NCBI RefSeq assembly: GCF_003171715.1
Contig: NZ_QGHL01000012.1
Span: 1-64,000, forward strand
DNA: 64,000 bases
Source of the DNA: Novosphingobium meiothermophilum
GTDB lineage: Bacteria > Pseudomonadota > Alphaproteobacteria > Sphingomonadales > Sphingomonadaceae
Reading direction: 5' to 3'
Below are positions 51,298-60,565 of the stretch, piece after piece. The position numbers and the translations under genes were made by a program. The notes under the pieces are model-generated. The model saw only the letters and a program-made list of their open reading frames with translations. It did not search any database and was not told the origin of the DNA. Numbering within the stretch: the first letter of the stretch is position 1; every line of letters starts with the position of its first letter.

Positions 51298-53904
51298 ATG
51301 CCTGAAGGAAAAGCTTGCGATAGCGCTGCGCCATCCCGTTGGACGCGCCTGAGGAATGGCGTGCTGATGGCGGGGGCCGCAGCTGGCGCGTTCGGTCTGG
51401 CCCATGCGGCGCATGCAGCAGAAGATGCCGGGCAGGGCCCGGCATCCGACCAGGCCGCGGAAAGCCCGCAGCCGAGCAACATGGAAATCATCGTGACCGC
51501 CAACCGCCGCGAGGAACGCGCGCAGGACGTGCCGATCTCGATCACGGCAATCTCTGCGCAGGCAATCCGCGAGCGCGGGCTGACCCAGTTGCAGGATTTG
51601 CAGGCATCTGTTCCGTCGCTGGTCGTCGGCCCGAACGGGCAGGCTTCGCGCGATGTCATGTCGCCATCGATCCGCGGGCAGAGCGCTTCTTTCCAGGGAT
51701 CCCCGGCGGTCGTGGTCTACATGAACGAGGTTCCGCTGGTTTCGGCCATCACGCTTTCGGGGCAGGGCGGTCCGGGCAACTTCGTCGACCTTCAGAACGT
51801 GCAGGTGCTCGCCGGGGCGCAGGGCACGCTGTTCGGACGCAACACGACGGGCGGCGCAATCCTGCTGACGCCTGCCAAGCCGACTGACAGGCTTGAAGGC
51901 CATGTTCAGGCGGGCTTCGGCAATTACAGCATGGTCGAGGTGGAAGCCGTTCTCAATGTGCCGATTTCGGACAAGGTGCGGTTGCGCCTTGTCGGCGCAT
52001 CGCGCGATCGCGATGGCTTCACCTATGATACGAACTGGAACAAGGACCGTGATGACCAGCACTGGCGCATGGGCCGGGCCGGTCTGTGGATCGAGCCGTT
52101 CGAAGGTGTGACGAACTATACCCTTGTCACCTATGGCAAATCGCACAGCAACGGCACGGGTTCCATCGCCAAGAACTTCAACACCGCTTATTTCACCGCA
52201 ATCGCCACCCGGCCGATCCCGGTTGCGCCCGGCGTTTCCTTCCCGCTGGGTGCCATCGCACCCACGTTCAACTTCTGCGGCGCCGGCACCGGGCCTGCCA
52301 ATTGCAGCTACTATACCAACCTGCTTGCCGACCAGAATGCGCGTGGCATCCGCAAGACCGCGCACGGCATGGACAGCTTTGCCAAGCTGGAATCGTGGAG
52401 TGTCAGCAACACGACCGATATTGAGCTGACCGGCACGCTCAAGCTGCGCAACATTTTCAGCTATTCGGAACTGAAGTCCTTCTACGCCAACGATCAGGAC
52501 GGGACCATCGCGCCGATCTACGATACCGGCAATACCACGCTCAGCCGCACGGCCCCGCGCGACTGGTACAAGCAGGTGACGGAAGAACTCCAGCTTCAGG
52601 GCAACGCACTGGACGACAAGCTGGTCTATACGGTTGGCGGCTTCTACTACAAGCAAAGCCCGCGCGGCACGATGGTATCCTATTCGACCAACGTCTGCGC
52701 GTTGCAGAGCGTCAACGGCTGTCCCATCGGGCAGAGCGAAATCGGCGTGACCAACGAATCGAAGGCGCTCTATGCCCAAGGCTCTCTCGATTTCGGCGCG
52801 TTCTCGCCCTCGCTTGAACGGCTGCGCCTGACCGCAGGCTACCGCTATACCTGGGATACGGTCGACGGGACGACGGCATCGTGGAACTACACGCCTTTGC
52901 CGGGCGGGGGGCAGTTCGTTTCGGCATGTTCGTGGAAGGCGAATCCCAATCCCACCCAGTCGATCGCCGATCCGCGCACTACCTGCCGGTTTGGCGCAAA
53001 GCTTGAAAGCTCGTCGCCCAACTGGACCATCGGCCTTGATTATCGCCCCAACGACAACCTCATGCTCTATGGCAAGGTGACACGAGGCTACAAGGCTGGC
53101 GGCTTCAACTCCTATGCAGTGTTTGAAACCACGCGCACGTTCGGCCCGGAATCGGTGACAGACTACGAAGCCGGTTTCAAGAGCGACTTCACCATGGGCG
53201 GAATGCGCGGACGCTTGAACGTCAACGGGTTCTGGCTCGATTACCAGAACATCCAGCGCGCTGCGGGTGACTTCAACAACGCCACCGGCGGCAACGGGGC
53301 GATCACGCTCAACAACGCTTCGGCGGAAATCAAGGGCGTAGAGATCGAGGCGATGATCCAGCCCACGCGCAACATCGAACTTGGCGGCAACTACAGCCAC
53401 CTGAGCGCGAAATACAAATCCTTCACGTTCGATTCAACGTCGGGTGTCTGGGATTGCACGGCGCAATCGATCACCTCGCCGCGCGTGTTTGCCGGGGCCG
53501 ACATGAGCTGCCGTCCGCTTCAGTATCTCTCGCCGAACATTGTCTCGGTCTATGGCCGTTTCAACGTGCCGGTATCGGATGATGTGGGCAACTTCAGCCT
53601 CTTCGTCAGCTACAACTGGACCGACGCTCAGGAAACCGCGCCGTTCTCGACCGAGCGTTTTCCTGATGGCACGATCAATGAACCCGGCGTGCGTCTGCCA
53701 AGCTTCGGCCTGCTCAATGCCACGCTTGACTGGCGCGGCGTGATGGGGGCGCCCGTTGATCTCAGCCTGTTTGCAACCAACCTCACCAACAAGAACTATC
53801 TGATCTCGAACACGGGCATCTTCCAGACGATCGGCGCGCAAAGCGTGATCTACGGGGAGCCGCGCATGTTCGGTGTGCGCATGCGCTACAGCTTCGGCGG
53901 CTGA
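51298..53904 (+). CDS. TonB-dependent receptor, large form
   Basis: An 868-residue TBDR. A long N-terminus with hydrophobic signal ends AAHAAED; then EIIVTANRREERAQDVPISI and a plug in which the usual RGPQGTL motif reads AGAQGTLFGRNTTGG. The barrel ends RMRYSFGG. It is divergent from the gene at 50848. Layout resembles the receptors of sphingomonad aromatic/terpenoid loci; ligand unknown. Confidence 0.9.
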   Translation: MPEGKACDSAAPSRWTRLRNGVLMAGAAAGAFGLAHAAHAAEDAGQGPASDQAAESPQPSNMEIIVTANRREERAQDVPISITAISAQAIRERGLTQLQDLQASVPSLVVGPNGQASRDVMSPSIRGQSASFQGSPAVVVYMNEVPLVSAITLSGQGGPGNFVDLQNVQVLAGAQGTLFGRNTTGGAILLTPAKPTDRLEGHVQAGFGNYSMVEVEAVLNVPISDKVRLRLVGASRDRDGFTYDTNWNKDRDDQHWRMGRAGLWIEPFEGVTNYTLVTYGKSHSNGTGSIAKNFNTAYFTAIATRPIPVAPGVSFPLGAIAPTFNFCGAGTGPANCSYYTNLLADQNARGIRKTAHGMDSFAKLESWSVSNTTDIELTGTLKLRNIFSYSELKSFYANDQDGTIAPIYDTGNTTLSRTAPRDWYKQVTEELQLQGNALDDKLVYTVGGFYYKQSPRGTMVSYSTNVCALQSVNGCPIGQSEIGVTNESKALYAQGSLDFGAFSPSLERLRLTAGYRYTWDTVDGTTASWNYTPLPGGGQFVSACSWKANPNPTQSIADPRTTCRFGAKLESSSPNWTIGLDYRPNDNLMLYGKVTRGYKAGGFNSYAVFETTRTFGPESVTDYEAGFKSDFTMGGMRGRLNVNGFWLDYQNIQRAAGDFNNATGGNGAITLNNASAEIKGVEIEAMIQPTRNIELGGNYSHLSAKYKSFTFDSTSGVWDCTAQSITSPRVFAGADMSCRPLQYLSPNIVSVYGRFNVPVSDDVGNFSLFVSYNWTDAQETAPFSTERFPDGTINEPGVRLPSFGLLNATLDWRGVMGAPVDLSLFATNLTNKNYLISNTGIFQTIGAQSVIYGEPRMFGVRMRYSFGG

Positions 53905-53935
53905 GCCGCGCGGCACGGCCAGACAAGGCTCCAGC

Positions 53936-53973
53936 GAAGCCGGACATGATGGTAGTGCGTCATGTCCGGCTTC
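53936..53973. terminator. Hairpin after the large TBDR gene
   Basis: GAAGCCGGACATGA / TCATGTCCGGCTTC, a perfect 14-bp stem with a 10-nt loop, 32 bp after the TBDR stop and between convergent genes. There is no T-run, so it may be a processing or stability hairpin as much as a terminator. Confidence 0.6.
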
Positions 53974-54106
53974 ATTGCATGCCGTTCGAAGGGCGATTGC
54001 ACGATCACTGGCAGGTGGGCGCAAAGCGCACGCAGATGCAGTCAGGCTTGCCCCGCATGACGGGACACGCTGTTCATCAAGATGACCAGCCTGTGCAAGG
54101 CCCGGC

Positions 54107-54859
54107 TCAACCCGATATCGTATAGCCTCCGTCCACCGCCAGCGTCTGGCCGGTGATCCAGCCCGCCGCAGGGCTGGCAAGGAATGCGATCGCCTGTGCG
54201 ATGTCGTCCGGATTGCCCAGCCGCCCCAGCGGCGTGCGGGCCAGCGTGGGGGCGGTCCATGCTTCCTGGGCGAAAGTGCCGGCGGTCATTCTGCTGCGTG
54301 TAAGGCCCGCCGCAACGGCATTGGCACGCACACCGCGCGGCCCCCAGTGGGCGGCCATCGTGCGCGTCAGGCCCACCAGCCCGGTCTTGGCAGCGCCATA
54401 ACCCGGCACCACCGGAATGCCGAAGAAGCTGCTCATCGAGGCGACGCCGATGACCGAACCGCCTCCGGGAATGACGCTCTGCGCGAGCAGATCGACCGTG
54501 CGGCGGGCCATGCGGAAAGCGCCGCTGAGCAGCATGGCCACCGCGCGGTCGAACACGTCCGGATCCCATTCATCCAGCCCGATCGATGGCAGGGCGAACC
54601 CGGCATTGTTCACAAGCACGTCGAGCCGGGCAAGCGCGGCGGCAACGGCGTCGATCTGCGCCTTGTCCTCCACATCAAGCTGGAGATAGCGCATCCCCGC
54701 AAGATCGGTGTCATAATCTGCCGTGCTGCCGCGTGTGCCGGTTATCGTCACCTCGGCGCCGGAATCGCGGAACAGCACCGCGCAGGCATGGCCGATGCCG
54801 CTGGTGCCGCCGGTTACAAGGACGTGTGCCCCTGAAAAATCATGCTTCGGCCCCATCAT
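54107..54859 (-). CDS. Short-chain dehydrogenase/reductase
   Basis: A 250-residue classical SDR. TGGTSGIGHA, NNAG, S in VASMSS, Y-x-x-x-K in GYGAAKTG; C-terminal GQTLAVDGGYT is the usual FabG-like ending. The ATG at 54859 overlaps the stop of the upstream Gfo/Idh gene, so it is the sixth and last gene of the operon starting at 60464. Confidence 0.9.
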   Translation of the reverse strand: MMGPKHDFSGAHVLVTGGTSGIGHACAVLFRDSGAEVTITGTRGSTADYDTDLAGMRYLQLDVEDKAQIDAVAAALARLDVLVNNAGFALPSIGLDEWDPDVFDRAVAMLLSGAFRMARRTVDLLAQSVIPGGGSVIGVASMSSFFGIPVVPGYGAAKTGLVGLTRTMAAHWGPRGVRANAVAAGLTRSRMTAGTFAQEAWTAPTLARTPLGRLGNPDDIAQAIAFLASPAAGWITGQTLAVDGGYTISG

Positions 54860-56019
54860 CCCTGCTCCACTTCGATCCAGCGCCGTTCTGCCCACGAGCG
54901 GCGTGCCGCGTCCAGCACAGCCTGCCCTGCGGCGGCATCGCTGAAATCGCCATATGGATCGGGAAGGGGCGGCTCGCGCCCCTCGATCCTTGCCTTCACT
55001 TGCGCGAACAGCTTGGCATAGGGTGCAACGTCGAAGCCCTGACTGTGCCAGCGGTCCATCTCGGTCTGCACCAGTTCGCTGATGGGGAAGGGGCCAACAT
55101 GGGGGTTGACGAGTTCCGCAGGCATTTCGACCTGCCGCGCGCCCGCCGCATCCTGCACCCAGACCTGTTCGGGATCGCCAAAGGCTGCGCCCGACTGGAT
55201 CCACGCGGCGCCCTTTGTCCCCGCCACCTTGGTGGACATGACAAACGGACCGGGAAAGCACAGCGCTGCCTCGATCAGGCCCATGCAGCCCGATGCCGTC
55301 TCGAACTGAATGGTATAGTAATCGTCAGAGGTCATGGCGGGGCGCCCGATCGACAGCTTGCGCAGCACCGCGCTTACGCGCGCGATCGGGCCGACCGTGG
55401 TCAGTGCCTGATCGATCATGTGCGTGCCGAACGCGCCAAGAAAGCCGCCGCCCTGCGCCGAATCGCTCCACCAGTCGGCGAGCGGTTCGCTCTGGTCGCC
55501 GCCCGGCTGCTGGTAGATGCGATGGAACATCAAGGGATCGCCGATCTCTCCTGACAGAACCACGCGGCGCAGCAGAGCCTGTGCGCTGTCGAAGCGGAAC
55601 TCCGCACCAAGAGCGTGGATGACGCCGGCCTTGCGCGCAGCTTCCAGCATCTCGCGCGCCTGTGCCAGATCCTTCGCAAAGGGCTTCTCGCATACGACAT
55701 GACGACCGGCGGCAAGCGCCTGCATGACGGGGGCATGATGCGCATGGGGCGGGGTTGCCACGGTAACGAGGCGGATTTGCGGATCATCGGCCAGAAGCCG
55801 GTCAAGATTGTTGCTGGCGATCGGGATACCCAGCGGCGCAGCGCGGGCGCGGGTCTTTTCCAGATCGCGGCCAACGATGGCGCGCACTTCAAAGCCTGCC
55901 TCGCGAAGGGCACGGGTGTGTGTGAACAGTCCGAAGCCCGTGCCGACGACCGCTGCACCAATCGGGCCTGCATCAATTGGGCATGCATCAACTGAGGCTG
56001 CATTGCGGCTTGTCATCAT
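54856..56019 (-). CDS. Gfo/Idh/MocA-family NAD(P)-dependent oxidoreductase
   Basis: A 387-residue dehydrogenase. AAVVGTGFGLFTHTRAL is the nucleotide site; CEKPFAKD carries the catalytic Lys of the E-K-P motif, and GTHMIDQAL the late His/Asp. The family oxidises hydroxyl groups of sugars, inositols and similar compounds. Two adjacent ATGs at 56019/56016; the first gives the ATGA overlap with the isomerase gene upstream. The pairing with a TIM-barrel isomerase is typical of polyol or glycoside catabolism. Confidence 0.88.
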   Translation of the reverse strand: MMTSRNAASVDACPIDAGPIGAAVVGTGFGLFTHTRALREAGFEVRAIVGRDLEKTRARAAPLGIPIASNNLDRLLADDPQIRLVTVATPPHAHHAPVMQALAAGRHVVCEKPFAKDLAQAREMLEAARKAGVIHALGAEFRFDSAQALLRRVVLSGEIGDPLMFHRIYQQPGGDQSEPLADWWSDSAQGGGFLGAFGTHMIDQALTTVGPIARVSAVLRKLSIGRPAMTSDDYYTIQFETASGCMGLIEAALCFPGPFVMSTKVAGTKGAAWIQSGAAFGDPEQVWVQDAAGARQVEMPAELVNPHVGPFPISELVQTEMDRWHSQGFDVAPYAKLFAQVKARIEGREPPLPDPYGDFSDAAAGQAVLDAARRSWAERRWIEVEQG

Positions 56020-56864
56020 GCCTGTCCTCTTGCCTGTGCGATCACGGCGCGGCCCGTGCTGGCGAAGTCTCTTGCGACCTCGCCCAATGGCCGGTCCGCG
56101 TATCTCGTGTTGAAAACCTCGATCCCCATGGGCGCGGTGCTGCCGATTGAATCCAGCGTCCGGATCAGCCCGCCGATGTCCAGCGCGCCTTCCCCCGGCA
56201 GGAGCCGCTTGGTCATCAGTTCGGTCCACAGGTCGTCCGAAAGCTCGCGCGGGGCATCGCTGAGCTGCACGGTATGGATGCGCTCTGCGGGAACGGCGGC
56301 CAACTGGTCGAGGGTCGATCCGCTGCGGAAGAAGTGCAGCGCGTCGATGGTCACACCGCCGTTGGGCCGGCCTGCGGCATCGACAATCGCCCAGGCTTCG
56401 GTCAGCGAGCGGATGGCGCTGCTGGGCAGGAACTCGATATGCGCCCGAAGACCGTGTTCGGCGGCCATATCGCACAATGCGGCAAAGCCCTGTGCCGCCT
56501 CGTCAAGCGCAGGCGGGGAGGATGACAGGTCGATCGCCGCAACCGACCGCGCTTCCATGCGGGCTGCGGTGGCAACAACCCTTTCGGCCGTCAGCGTTCG
56601 CAACAGCCGCGAAAGGTCATCATTGCCGCTGGTGGTGCGCTGGCGCTGCGTCCAGCAGGCTGTGCAGTCCATCTCGGCGACGGCCAGCCCCGCATCGATG
56701 ATACGCGCGCGGATCTCGGACGCGGGCATCCCTTGCTCCTCCAGCGTCCAGACATCGGCGGGCATTAGCGACAGGGCAGAAAATCCCGCATCCGCCACCG
56801 GGGCAAGCCGGTCAAGCAGCGGAACGTGTGCGAAGGGTGCCGAACAGAAGACGAGGCTTTCCAT
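56016..56864 (-). CDS. Sugar phosphate isomerase/epimerase-like TIM barrel
   Basis: A 282-residue xylose-isomerase-like barrel, paralogous to the one at 44783-45583. Metal-ligand candidates: E in AHIEFLPSS, D and H in TIDALHFFRSG, H in IHTVQLSD, and E in MGIEVFN. It starts 8 bp after the DUF1214 gene and is coupled to the Gfo/Idh gene. Confidence 0.82.
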   Translation of the reverse strand: MESLVFCSAPFAHVPLLDRLAPVADAGFSALSLMPADVWTLEEQGMPASEIRARIIDAGLAVAEMDCTACWTQRQRTTSGNDDLSRLLRTLTAERVVATAARMEARSVAAIDLSSSPPALDEAAQGFAALCDMAAEHGLRAHIEFLPSSAIRSLTEAWAIVDAAGRPNGGVTIDALHFFRSGSTLDQLAAVPAERIHTVQLSDAPRELSDDLWTELMTKRLLPGEGALDIGGLIRTLDSIGSTAPMGIEVFNTRYADRPLGEVARDFASTGRAVIAQARGQA

Positions 56865-56872
56865 GCTTCCGC

Positions 56873-58114
56873 TCAATCCACGAACTGGCCGGTTTGGATG
56901 GCCTGTGCCGGGTGAAGCGCGCCCAATCCTTCGCCTTCCAGCGCGGCCAGTGGCAACCGCCACAATTTGACGGGGGCGGTTGCCGTGGTCTGCACGAAGC
57001 GCAGGCCCCAGATGCCGCGTTCATGGCCGTAGCTGTTGATCCAGTTGCCGCCGATGCCCGGATCGCGCTCGGCAATTACGACGCGCACCGTGCCATCGCT
57101 TTCGGCCACATGACGGGTATTGTTGATCCAGCCGTTGCCATCCTCGAACGTATCGAGGTTTTCCTGCCAGATGTTGCAAAGCTGGAAGTTCCAGTATTCG
57201 CATTGTGGCGGGGTGAAGGCGAGCACGATGGCTTCGTCAGGCCGCTTCTCCCAACCGCCAAAGGCAACGTGCCGGTCGGGAACCCCGCCGTTCGAGAGAT
57301 ATTGCGCACGGCTGTAGTCCAGCCGGTTGAGCCGCGCGGCAAAGTTGCCCTGGCTCCCCTGCCACCAGTTGCGCACCAGTTCGGCGTAACCGAGCACGGC
57401 CTGCGCGGTCCAGGCAAGGTTGTCGGCAATCAGCGCAGGAGTGACAGGTTCGGGGGCGGCGCGGTCGATCCGCTCGATGCTCATGGCCGGGGCCATTTCG
57501 CTCGCGCGGTCACTCCATACAAGGCGGATCATGATGCAGTTGGTTTCCGGCGTCAGTTGCAGCCAGTTGTGCCCTTCACCCGGATCATTCTGCGAGAGGA
57601 TGACCTCGAAAGTGCCATCAGCCTCGACTTTGAGCTGCTGGCTGGCCAGAAAGCCGGTGGTCTTCAGGTTGGACGGGTCGAACTGCTTCAGTCCATCCAG
57701 CCCCTTGGGCGCCCAGTCGTGCGCACCGGGATGATCGGGCGCCGGACAGGTCAGCACCGCCATGACGAAATAGGGGATCGTGCCGCGCGTCCCGGTGATG
57801 CGGTAGTCGCGCGCCTCGTCGAACTGGCACATCAGGTGGTCCTGATCGACCGTCTGCACGTTGATTGACTGGCGCCAGACCATGTCGCGCAGGCGCGGCC
57901 GCGTTGGCTCGGCATTTTCGAGCAGACGCTCCATGCTCGACCGCGCGACGCGGGTGATGAAGCGATACCATTCCGCCCGGTCGAGGTCCGAGAGCGGCTC
58001 TTTCACCGCATTGATGTGACGACCGGCGAGCTTGAGCGTTTCGCAGAAGTCATCCCACGCCTGCCCGCTGACAAGACGCTGGCGAGCGGCTTCCGTCGGG
58101 GATCGATCGGCCAT
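56873..58114 (-). CDS. DUF1214-domain protein
   Basis: A 413-residue soluble protein of the DUF1214 family, recognised by the stretch PPQCEYWNFQLCNIWQENLD and GNWINSYGHERGIWGLRF near the C-terminus. Its function is unknown. Genes of this family often sit in catabolic clusters for lipids or steroids together with sulfotransferase-like genes, as here. Starts 2 bp after the sulfotransferase stop. Confidence 0.75.
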   Translation of the reverse strand: MADRSPTEAARQRLVSGQAWDDFCETLKLAGRHINAVKEPLSDLDRAEWYRFITRVARSSMERLLENAEPTRPRLRDMVWRQSINVQTVDQDHLMCQFDEARDYRITGTRGTIPYFVMAVLTCPAPDHPGAHDWAPKGLDGLKQFDPSNLKTTGFLASQQLKVEADGTFEVILSQNDPGEGHNWLQLTPETNCIMIRLVWSDRASEMAPAMSIERIDRAAPEPVTPALIADNLAWTAQAVLGYAELVRNWWQGSQGNFAARLNRLDYSRAQYLSNGGVPDRHVAFGGWEKRPDEAIVLAFTPPQCEYWNFQLCNIWQENLDTFEDGNGWINNTRHVAESDGTVRVVIAERDPGIGGNWINSYGHERGIWGLRFVQTTATAPVKLWRLPLAALEGEGLGALHPAQAIQTGQFVD

Positions 58115-58116
58115 GC

Positions 58117-59394
58117 TCAGTTCTCCTGCCTGACGGGAAAGCGGTCGTAATAGAAGGCGAACCGCTTGCGCAGGGCGGCAACATCGGTGGCGAATACGCC
58201 TTCGAGATCGTAAATCACCTTGCCGTGGGCATGGCGTGGATTTTCCGACAGGTAGCCCAGCAGCCGTCTTTCGGTATCAGGAGGCAGATCCAGCCGGGCG
58301 AGCGCATAGATGCGCCGCGCCATGCCTTCCTGATCGGCCATGTATTCGTGGAACAGGACATCGATTGACTGGTCGGCAGGCCATGCGGCGCGCTGGGCGG
58401 CGCATTCGCGCAGCAGCCGTTCGATCCGGTCGGCCCAGTGCCGTGCAAGGCCCGCCGGGTCCACGCGGTCGCGCCGGATGCGGTCCGAATAACCCAGCAT
58501 GGTCGTCAGCGATCGCAGCACGTCCACCGGATCGCGGTGGCAGATCACCATGGTGGCATCGGGAAACACCGCCCTGATGGCGACAAGGTTTTCCATGTGC
58601 TGCGGGGATTTCAGCAGCCAGCGCCGCCGCCCCGGCTCTCCCGGTGCCACGCCGCGATACCACGAGATGACTTGCAGCACCTTCTTCTCGTAGGCGTATG
58701 AGCCAGTGCGATCATGCGACAGGTAGTGGTCAATCCAGCGCGGCAGGCGCGCCTGGAACTCCCAGTTGTAGCAGTTGAGGTCCATGAACATCAGTTCGTT
58801 GTCCTCATGGATGTCGGTCGCGGCCATTTCGTGCATCGCGGCCATGTGCGGCAGCATCCGCCCGAAGGCTTCCCACCGGCCAGCGGAGCGCGCAAGACGG
58901 AGGTCGACTTCTCCGGGGGCGGTGCTTGCGTCCGGGACCGGCTCTTCCGATTCCCACAAGGTAAGCGCGTTCAGCCGGTCATCCCGCGCCAGCCAGTTGA
59001 CGAGATGCGTGGTCCCCGAACGCGGCAGGCCCGCGATGCAGATCGGCTTTTCGATCGGAATGTCGAGTATTTCGGGATGACGCTTGACCACATCCTCGAT
59101 CCGCAGCCGGTTGGCCATGACGCGGACCGCATTCTGCAGGATGGTGATGCGCCCGCCGCGCGTCAGCCCGGTGTCTTCGTAGAGCGATTCCAGCGTGACC
59201 TTCAGCCGTTCGCGAAAGCCGGTATCGGGGCCGAAATCGGACAGCCCGGTTTCGTCCATCGCCCGTTGCAGCACTTCGCCCGCGCCGAGGTGGTCGGGAA
59301 AGTCGGCGGGGCCTTGGCGTGCTGCGGCAAGTTCTGGTGTAATGACCGGCTCGGCCATGTCGTCGATGGTGATGATCGGCGGTCGGGGCATCAT
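58117..59394 (-). CDS. Sulfotransferase-family protein (PF13469 type)
   Basis: A 425-residue protein with the PAPS 5'-phosphosulfate loop GLPRSGTTHLVNWL and the 3'-phosphate segment VICHRDPVDVLRSL, the two hallmarks of sulfotransferases. It should move a sulfuryl group from PAPS to a hydroxyl. Its presence in a catabolic operon is odd; relatives in mycobacteria and sphingomonads keep both motifs yet lack proven function. The ATG at 59394 overlaps the ADH stop as ATGA. Confidence 0.85.
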   Translation of the reverse strand: MMPRPPIITIDDMAEPVITPELAAARQGPADFPDHLGAGEVLQRAMDETGLSDFGPDTGFRERLKVTLESLYEDTGLTRGGRITILQNAVRVMANRLRIEDVVKRHPEILDIPIEKPICIAGLPRSGTTHLVNWLARDDRLNALTLWESEEPVPDASTAPGEVDLRLARSAGRWEAFGRMLPHMAAMHEMAATDIHEDNELMFMDLNCYNWEFQARLPRWIDHYLSHDRTGSYAYEKKVLQVISWYRGVAPGEPGRRRWLLKSPQHMENLVAIRAVFPDATMVICHRDPVDVLRSLTTMLGYSDRIRRDRVDPAGLARHWADRIERLLRECAAQRAAWPADQSIDVLFHEYMADQEGMARRIYALARLDLPPDTERRLLGYLSENPRHAHGKVIYDLEGVFATDVAALRKRFAFYYDRFPVRQEN

Positions 59395-60464
59395 GCGGCC
59401 TCACCGAATGTGAGCACCACCTTGGCGGCCCTGCGGGCATCGGCGGCGGTCTTCAGCGCTTCGTGGAACCTTGTAAAATCCATGCGGTGACTGATGAGCG
59501 GGGACAGGTCGCGACGCCCCTCGGCGAGCATCGCGATTGCCTGCGCGAACTCGTCGGCGCGGTTGTCGGCGATGGACCCGGCAAGGGTGATCTCGTTCGC
59601 CATGAGCCGCCAGAGGTCGAGAGAAAGCGGCACGTGGTGGAGCGCGATCACCGCAATGCGCGCGCGGTATTTCGCCACTGCCACCGCATCGGCGAGCGCA
59701 GCGGCAGAGCCTGCGCAATCGACAAAGATATCGGTTTGCACGTGCCGCGATCCGAAGCGTTCGCCTTGGCCGTGAAAGCGGGCAAGAGCCTCGGTCATCG
59801 GTTCGGCAAGGACGTTGACTGCAAGTTCGGCACCCAGCGCGCGGGCGCGGTCAAGCCGTTCGGCAACCCGGTCAAAAATGGCAATCTGCGCGGCGCCCAG
59901 ATGACGCGCCATCACAACCGCGCACAGCCCGATCGGCCCCGCACCGATAATGGCTACCCGCTCTCCGGGGCGGACCCGCGCCACCTTCAAGCCATGCAAT
60001 GCAACCGAGAGCGGTTCGGCCAGCGAGGCTTCGGCAAATGGCAGGCTATCGGGCAGCGGGAACAGCGTTTCGCCCAATTCGGCGCCGCTCACCCGGATGT
60101 ATTGCGCCATAGCGCCATCAGGGCCGCCTCCGCCGATATAGCCGCGATCCGGGTTGACCGCGACGCGCATCCCGGCATGCACCCCCTCAACGCCTTCGCC
60201 CACGCGGACGACTGTTCCGGCGAACTCGTGTCCGATGGGCAAGGGCTCGTGCAGCGGTTCCACGCCGCCAAGGCTACCCTGCGCAATATAGCCAAGGTCA
60301 CTGCCGCATATGCCGCAAGCGCCAACGCGAATGAGCGCTTCGCCCCGGCCACAAGCAGGCACGGGCACCCTGTCGATACGGACATCGCCCGGTCCGTGGA
60401 CACGCGCCAGTTGCATCGTCTGCGCATCGGCCGCGCCGTTCGCATCCTGCCCGCCCAAGGCCAT
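59391..60464 (-). CDS. Zinc-dependent medium-chain alcohol/polyol dehydrogenase
   Basis: A 357-residue MDR enzyme of the threonine/sorbitol dehydrogenase type. Catalytic zinc: GACGICGSD and GHEFAG; the structural four-cysteine lobe is missing (PDRGYIGGGGPDGAMAQY instead), as in several polyol dehydrogenases. Cofactor site VAIIGAGPIGLCAVVMARHLGA. ATG 60464 follows GCGGGAGA. First gene of the six-gene operon. Confidence 0.9.
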   Translation of the reverse strand: MALGGQDANGAADAQTMQLARVHGPGDVRIDRVPVPACGRGEALIRVGACGICGSDLGYIAQGSLGGVEPLHEPLPIGHEFAGTVVRVGEGVEGVHAGMRVAVNPDRGYIGGGGPDGAMAQYIRVSGAELGETLFPLPDSLPFAEASLAEPLSVALHGLKVARVRPGERVAIIGAGPIGLCAVVMARHLGAAQIAIFDRVAERLDRARALGAELAVNVLAEPMTEALARFHGQGERFGSRHVQTDIFVDCAGSAAALADAVAVAKYRARIAVIALHHVPLSLDLWRLMANEITLAGSIADNRADEFAQAIAMLAEGRRDLSPLISHRMDFTRFHEALKTAADARRAAKVVLTFGEAA

Positions 60465-60501
60465 TCTCCCGCTTATTATTGCTTTCGAGTCGGCATAATT
60501 T

Positions 60502-60521
60502 AATATACTTGCAAGTATATT
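60502..60521. promoter_or_regulatory. Perfect 20-bp palindrome, TetR-type operator
   Basis: AATATACTTGCAAGTATATT is its own reverse complement. It lies in the 101-bp divergent region between the ADH operon (start 60464) and the TetR gene (start 60566), where an autoregulated repressor would bind. Confidence 0.75.
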
Positions 60522-60565
60522 TTGCAAGGCTTGATCGCCCGGCAGGGCAGGTTCAGGGAAAGACG

